DNA of 9,613 nt from Chloroflexi bacterium RBG_16_51_16. Its GTDB lineage: Bacteria; Chloroflexota; Anaerolineae; Anaerolineales; Villigracilaceae. Shown here in pieces: positions 7,366 to 9,613 of this stretch (positions within the stretch are counted from its first letter, which is position 1; every line of letters begins with the position of its first letter). Under the pieces are notes generated by a model, which saw only the letters and a list, made by a program, of their open reading frames with translations, searched no databases and was not told the DNA's origin. The translations under genes were made by a program, and so were the position numbers. The stretch spans positions 30,979 to 40,591 of the forward strand of contig MGNL01000142.1 in the NCBI GenBank assembly GCA_001796785.1, given 5' to 3'.

Positions 7366-7374
7366 ATTATATCA
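7366..7374 (-). promoter_or_regulatory. Extended -10 promoter of rpsO-pnp
   Basis: On the minus strand the sequence TGATATAAT contains a perfect TATAAT (7371-7366) preceded by an extended-10 TG. No TTGACA-like -35 is seen at 16-18 bp, which is usual for extended -10 promoters. Transcription would start near 7359, about 94 nt before the rpsO ATG. The box lies just 16 bp past the end of the upstream cyclase gene. Confidence 0.65.
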
Positions 7375-7389
7375 GAATTCCATGCATCA

Positions 7390-8304
7390 TTAGGGGAATG
7401 AAACCAGGTTTCCCCCCTTCTGTTTGCTCACATACATTAAGTTATCCGCCCTTTGGATCAGGGATTCCAGTGTATCTCCTGCCTGGCAGATACAGCCTCC
7501 GATGGAGATGGTTACTTTTAGAGTGTTTCCATCTACCTTAATGCTGGTTTGCTCGATCACCTGCCGCAATTTCTCGGCAACAATTCGAAGGCTATCCAAC
7601 CGGATATCTAGTACGATCACGAGGAATTCATCACCACCCCAGCGACCGCATGAGTCGCTGACCCGAAGATGACTTTTAATGACATTGGCAACGAATTTAA
7701 GGACCTTGTCTCCTGTGAGGTGTCCATGTTTGTCATTAAAATCCTTGAAATGATCGATATCCACAAATAGCAAGCCGAAGGTGATGCCTGTGGCTTTGAA
7801 ATCCCCTAGGGCGATCTTGATTTTATTCTCAATGTGGATCCGGCTGCCTATCTTGGTTAATTCGTCGAATACCACGGTATGTTCAACCTGGCGTGCTCTT
7901 AGAAATGCGGCGATCAATGTCTTGTTATCGGTGAAAACCTCTGCAGCTCCTATTACCTTTCCTCTCGGATCGAACAAAGGTACAGTCCGGATCAATATGG
8001 ATACCCGGTAACCATCGTTGTGTACGAGGAAGGCGTGATATTCCCTCGGCGTTCCATCCACGAGCGTGGCTATCAAAGGCAGATCGAAGCCAAAGTATTC
8101 GCGTCCATTTTCTCTTAAATGGTGGATCGAATTGTTCTGGCAATTCGTACCGATAACCTTGTCTGCTGGAATGTTTGTCATACGTTCAGCACTATTATTC
8201 CAGAACGTGACGGTACCATCAGACTTGATTTGGTATATGCCGTCGAAGGTACTTTCCAGAATCGATTGAATTGGATCGGGTTTGTTAGTCCGTATCCGGC
8301 CCAT
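7390..8304 (-). CDS. PAS-domain diguanylate cyclase (GGDEF)
   Basis: A 304-aa cytoplasmic signalling enzyme predicted to make cyclic di-GMP from two GTP. Seen: a PAS domain (about 12-130) with FDGIYQIKSDGTVTFWNNSA and the PADKVIG turn, then a short linker helix and a GGDEF domain (about 140-304). The domain opens with DELTKIGSR (147-155) and has the metal-binding VDIDHFKDFND (181-191), RWGGDEF (GGDEF at 223-227), and the closing ISIGG and ADNLMYVSKQKG. The catalytic signature is intact. RVSD at 214-217 sits five residues before GGDEF, as an RxxD inhibitory I-site does, so product feedback is likely. There are no membrane segments; the PAS ligand is unknown. The gene has no SD. A TAAAAT box lies 6 nt before the ATG, which suggests a leaderless mRNA. 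Confidence 0.92.
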   Translation of the reverse strand: MGRIRTNKPDPIQSILESTFDGIYQIKSDGTVTFWNNSAERMTNIPADKVIGTNCQNNSIHHLRENGREYFGFDLPLIATLVDGTPREYHAFLVHNDGYRVSILIRTVPLFDPRGKVIGAAEVFTDNKTLIAAFLRARQVEHTVVFDELTKIGSRIHIENKIKIALGDFKATGITFGLLFVDIDHFKDFNDKHGHLTGDKVLKFVANVIKSHLRVSDSCGRWGGDEFLVIVLDIRLDSLRIVAEKLRQVIEQTSIKVDGNTLKVTISIGGCICQAGDTLESLIQRADNLMYVSKQKGGNLVSFP

Positions 8305-8535
8305 GCGGGAATTTTAATACACGATTAATCTTTGCCACCTTACAGGTTTATTTCATCTTATTAAACCTATCGTATCCGAATTTATCTAAATAGTTAATGC
8401 GACCTACTTAATTTTGTATGCGGAAGGTCTTGAGGCTAATTTCAATGATTTGCGTCTTTCCAGGTGAAAAGATCGGTGGATGTGTATGAAAATTGTGCTG
8501 TAAAATGAGGAGGTGAACTCGAATAAATACCTTTC
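8305..8535. promoter_or_regulatory. Divergent regulatory region between cyclase and lipoprotein genes
   Basis: This AT-rich spacer contains no gene. Three signals are visible. TAAAAT on the minus strand (8316-8311) is positioned for cyclase transcription to start at its ATG. An 8-bp palindrome GATTAATC (8323-8330) lies just upstream of that box. An inverted repeat AGGTTTA-N11-TAAACCT (8344-8350 and 8362-8368) could be an operator or hairpin. On the plus strand a TAAAAT at 8501-8506 is a possible lipoprotein -10. Which protein, if any, binds here cannot be told. Confidence 0.4.
8507..8516 (+). promoter_or_regulatory. Perfect but misplaced Shine-Dalgarno before the lipoprotein gene
   Basis: GAGGAGGTGA is fully complementary to the usual 16S rRNA 3' end. 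AGGAGG ends at 8513, 22 nt before the only usable in-frame ATG (8536), because an in-frame TAA at 8524-8526 blocks earlier starts. Bases 8509-8514 can pair with 8529-8534 (GGAGGT with ACCTTT, including two G-U pairs), which could hide the SD or shorten the distance to the ATG. Confidence 0.5.
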
Positions 8536-9192
8536 ATGAAAAAAATCCAAGTCTATTTCATTCTTGCATCTTTGTTAAGTGCGTGCAGTCTGACACTTCC
8601 AGATTTGAACGATATGTTTGGACAAGTTGAGGTTCAAATTACCACTCCACAACCAATCCATCCGACTCAAACTATCTACCCGGAACCGTCAGAAACACCG
8701 GTTATGTCTACGCAGACTTTTACCCCTACACCGACCAAGCTGGGAGGCGTGGAAGCTACCGTGACACCATTTTTCACGGTGCAGGTTCAATCTCCGGTCC
8801 CCGCAATAAGCCCGACACCCACCTCTCTGGGCGAAGGATTTGACACCGTTGAAATTTCCGGGAATGCGATCTATTGGGGTGTGTGCAAACCAGGTGAGGT
8901 AAAAATTACCGCTTATGTTACAAAACCGAAGCAAGTCGTCAGCGTTGTGATTTTTGTCCATCTGGTGGACACTACCAGCGATAACAGTACTCCATGGAGT
9001 ACGGGTGATGTAATGAATAAAGGGTCTAGTGGCAAATACAGCTACGTCATTAATGCGGATGTCATCGACGAGCACCGTAATTACTCGAAGGCGTGGGTGG
9101 TTTACCAATTGGTGGCTACCGGGGCGAAGGCAAAAATTGTCGGTCGTACACCGGTCTATCTACAAAACCTTACTTTGGCTCCCTGTCCATGA
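8536..9192 (+). CDS. Secreted lipoprotein with Thr/Pro-rich spacer and beta-rich C-terminal domain
   Basis: A 218-aa protein of unknown function, predicted to be exported and lipid-anchored. Seen: an n-region MKK, a hydrophobic core YFILASLLSA and a lipobox LLSAC with Cys17 as the modified residue. A low-complexity spacer rich in Thr, Pro and Ser follows (about 36-98; TPQPIHPTQT, TFTPTPTK, ISPTPTSL). The C-terminal domain (about 102-217) alternates short beta strands, as in VEISGNAIYWGVCKPG, VVSVVIFVHLVD and AWVVYQLVATG. It ends with a Cys two residues from the C-terminus. Cys117 and Cys217 could form a disulfide across an Ig-like sandwich. Thr/Pro-rich lipoproteins of this kind are frequent in Anaerolineae (recognition from memory, not a search). 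The translation signal is odd. Confidence 0.8.
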   Translation: MKKIQVYFILASLLSACSLTLPDLNDMFGQVEVQITTPQPIHPTQTIYPEPSETPVMSTQTFTPTPTKLGGVEATVTPFFTVQVQSPVPAISPTPTSLGEGFDTVEISGNAIYWGVCKPGEVKITAYVTKPKQVVSVVIFVHLVDTTSDNSTPWSTGDVMNKGSSGKYSYVINADVIDEHRNYSKAWVVYQLVATGAKAKIVGRTPVYLQNLTLAPCP

Positions 9193-9221
9193 GGGTGATC
9201 CCAATTTTTATGAATAGCGGG

Positions 9222-9230
9222 TGATAAAAT
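9222..9230 (+). promoter_or_regulatory. Possible extended -10 promoter for the 75-aa hypothetical gene
   Basis: TGATAAAAT matches an extended -10 (TG-n-TAAAAT) on the plus strand. It lies 30 bp after the lipoprotein stop and would start transcription near 9237, about 62 nt before the ATG at 9299. No -35 is evident. Its form resembles the better TGATATAAT box before rpsO. Confidence 0.4.
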
Positions 9231-9298
9231 TACTAGGTCTTTATCCGAGGTGATACCGGACCATAATTGTTAAATCGTGATTCATGAAGGATGTGTCT

Positions 9299-9526
9299 AT
9301 GAGTAGCGAAGACGAACTGCGGGATGTATTGAAAGGAGCGGCGAAATCGATTGCTGAGCAACAGCGCAATCCACGCGCCTGGCTTTCCTGGATTATCTAT
9401 TTGTTGGCCCGCCTGGAGGAAAGCGCTACGAATGACAACCCGGCCGATAAGCAATCTTATAACGAAATGTTAAATGCACTGAGAGATGAAATCAGGAATC
9501 GAACGAACACTGGCGGTTGGCAGTAG
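9299..9526 (+). CDS. Conserved-looking hypothetical protein, 75 aa
   Basis: A small, mostly helical, soluble protein I cannot assign. Seen: an acidic N-terminus MSSEDELRDVLKGAAKSIAE, a Trp-rich hydrophobic helix (PRAWLSWIIYLLARLEE, about 29-45) and a polar helix (NEMLNALRDEIRNR) ending TGGWQ. The hydrophobic segment contains charged residues and reads more like an amphipathic packing helix than a membrane span. The frame is open from ATG 9284, but that start lacks an SD. ATG 9299 has GAAGGA at 9286-9291 with a 7-nt gap, so I prefer it. The next gene begins inside its last 41 nt, suggesting a coupled pair. Confidence 0.7.
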   Translation: MSSEDELRDVLKGAAKSIAEQQRNPRAWLSWIIYLLARLEESATNDNPADKQSYNEMLNALRDEIRNRTNTGGWQ

Positions 9527-9613
9527 ATCTAAGAAGTCAACCTTGGCTGTTGCCATAGGTCTTCTTTCGATTGCATGTACGTTTACCCTGGTGGGGTATC
9601 TGACTCCCCAAAA
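9486..9613 (+). CDS. 5' end of a membrane or exported protein (partial)
   Basis: From ATG 9486 the frame stays open to the window edge (42 full codons). It begins MKSGIERTLAVGSRSKK, a basic polar segment, followed by one hydrophobic stretch, STLAVAIGLLSIACTFTLVGY (about 18-38), then LTPQ. Positive residues before a single hydrophobic segment fit a signal anchor or an uncleaved/cleaved signal peptide with the rest outside. It overlaps the 75-aa gene by 41 nt in another frame. Only a weak purine-rich GAGAG precedes the ATG, so it may depend on upstream translation. A TTG at 9543 is a less likely start. The family is unknown. Confidence 0.6.
   Translation, partial: MKSGIERTLAVGSRSKKSTLAVAIGLLSIACTFTLVGYLTPQ

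Noticed and set aside
8689..9108. A 139-codon minus-strand frame inside the lipoprotein gene
   Set aside because: The plus-strand frame has a signal peptide, lipobox and Thr/Pro spacer; the antisense frame has no such support.
9191..9209. GGG-TGAT-CCC followed by T's as a lipoprotein terminator
   Set aside because: Only a 3-bp stem; too weak to call.

Overview
The window reads as an ordinary stretch of bacterial chromosome with roughly balanced base composition, most likely from the phylum Chloroflexota (Anaerolineae-like). This is inference from protein style. The MurE has an EDPR variant of the usual DNPR motif and a long GKGHEQSMCFG-type C-terminus. There is an F420-reductase-like NADP-binding protein, and a lipoprotein with the Thr/Pro-rich spacer common in that class. 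Several genes have no Shine-Dalgarno (SD) and AT-rich TAAAAT/TATAAT -10 boxes. No phage, insertion sequence, CRISPR array, tRNA or rRNA was found.

Layout. Positions 3-131 hold the 3' end of an unidentified gene. A COG2085 NADP-binding oxidoreductase-like gene (208-855) follows and ends at a strong intrinsic terminator hairpin (891-925). A murE-type ligase (931-2574) begins almost on top of that hairpin and overlaps a RimJ/RimL-like GNAT acetyltransferase (2556-3152). An MFS transporter (3154-4413, minus) converges on the acetyltransferase with a 1-bp gap.

Upstream of the transporter on the minus strand lies a conserved RNA block: PAS-GGDEF diguanylate cyclase (7390-8304), then rpsO (6990-7265), a 251-nt structured intergenic region, then pnp (4477-6738), closed by an intrinsic terminator (4421-4460). 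Divergent from the cyclase, the plus strand carries a secreted lipoprotein (8536-9192), a 75-aa hypothetical protein (9299-9526), and the start of a membrane or exported protein cut by the window edge (9486-9613).

How the genes relate. rpsO-pnp is the classic ribosomal protein S15/polynucleotide phosphorylase pair, and the cyclase upstream probably has its own promoter. murE and the acetyltransferase are translationally coupled. The other neighbours show no shared pathway.

The most interesting signals are regulatory rather than new proteins. They are a multibranched RNA fold in the rpsO-pnp spacer, two terminator hairpins ending exactly 8 nt before SD-less start codons (murE and the MFS gene), an apparently leaderless cyclase gene, and a lipoprotein gene whose perfect SD sits too far from its start. 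I see no strong candidate for a novel multi-gene system.
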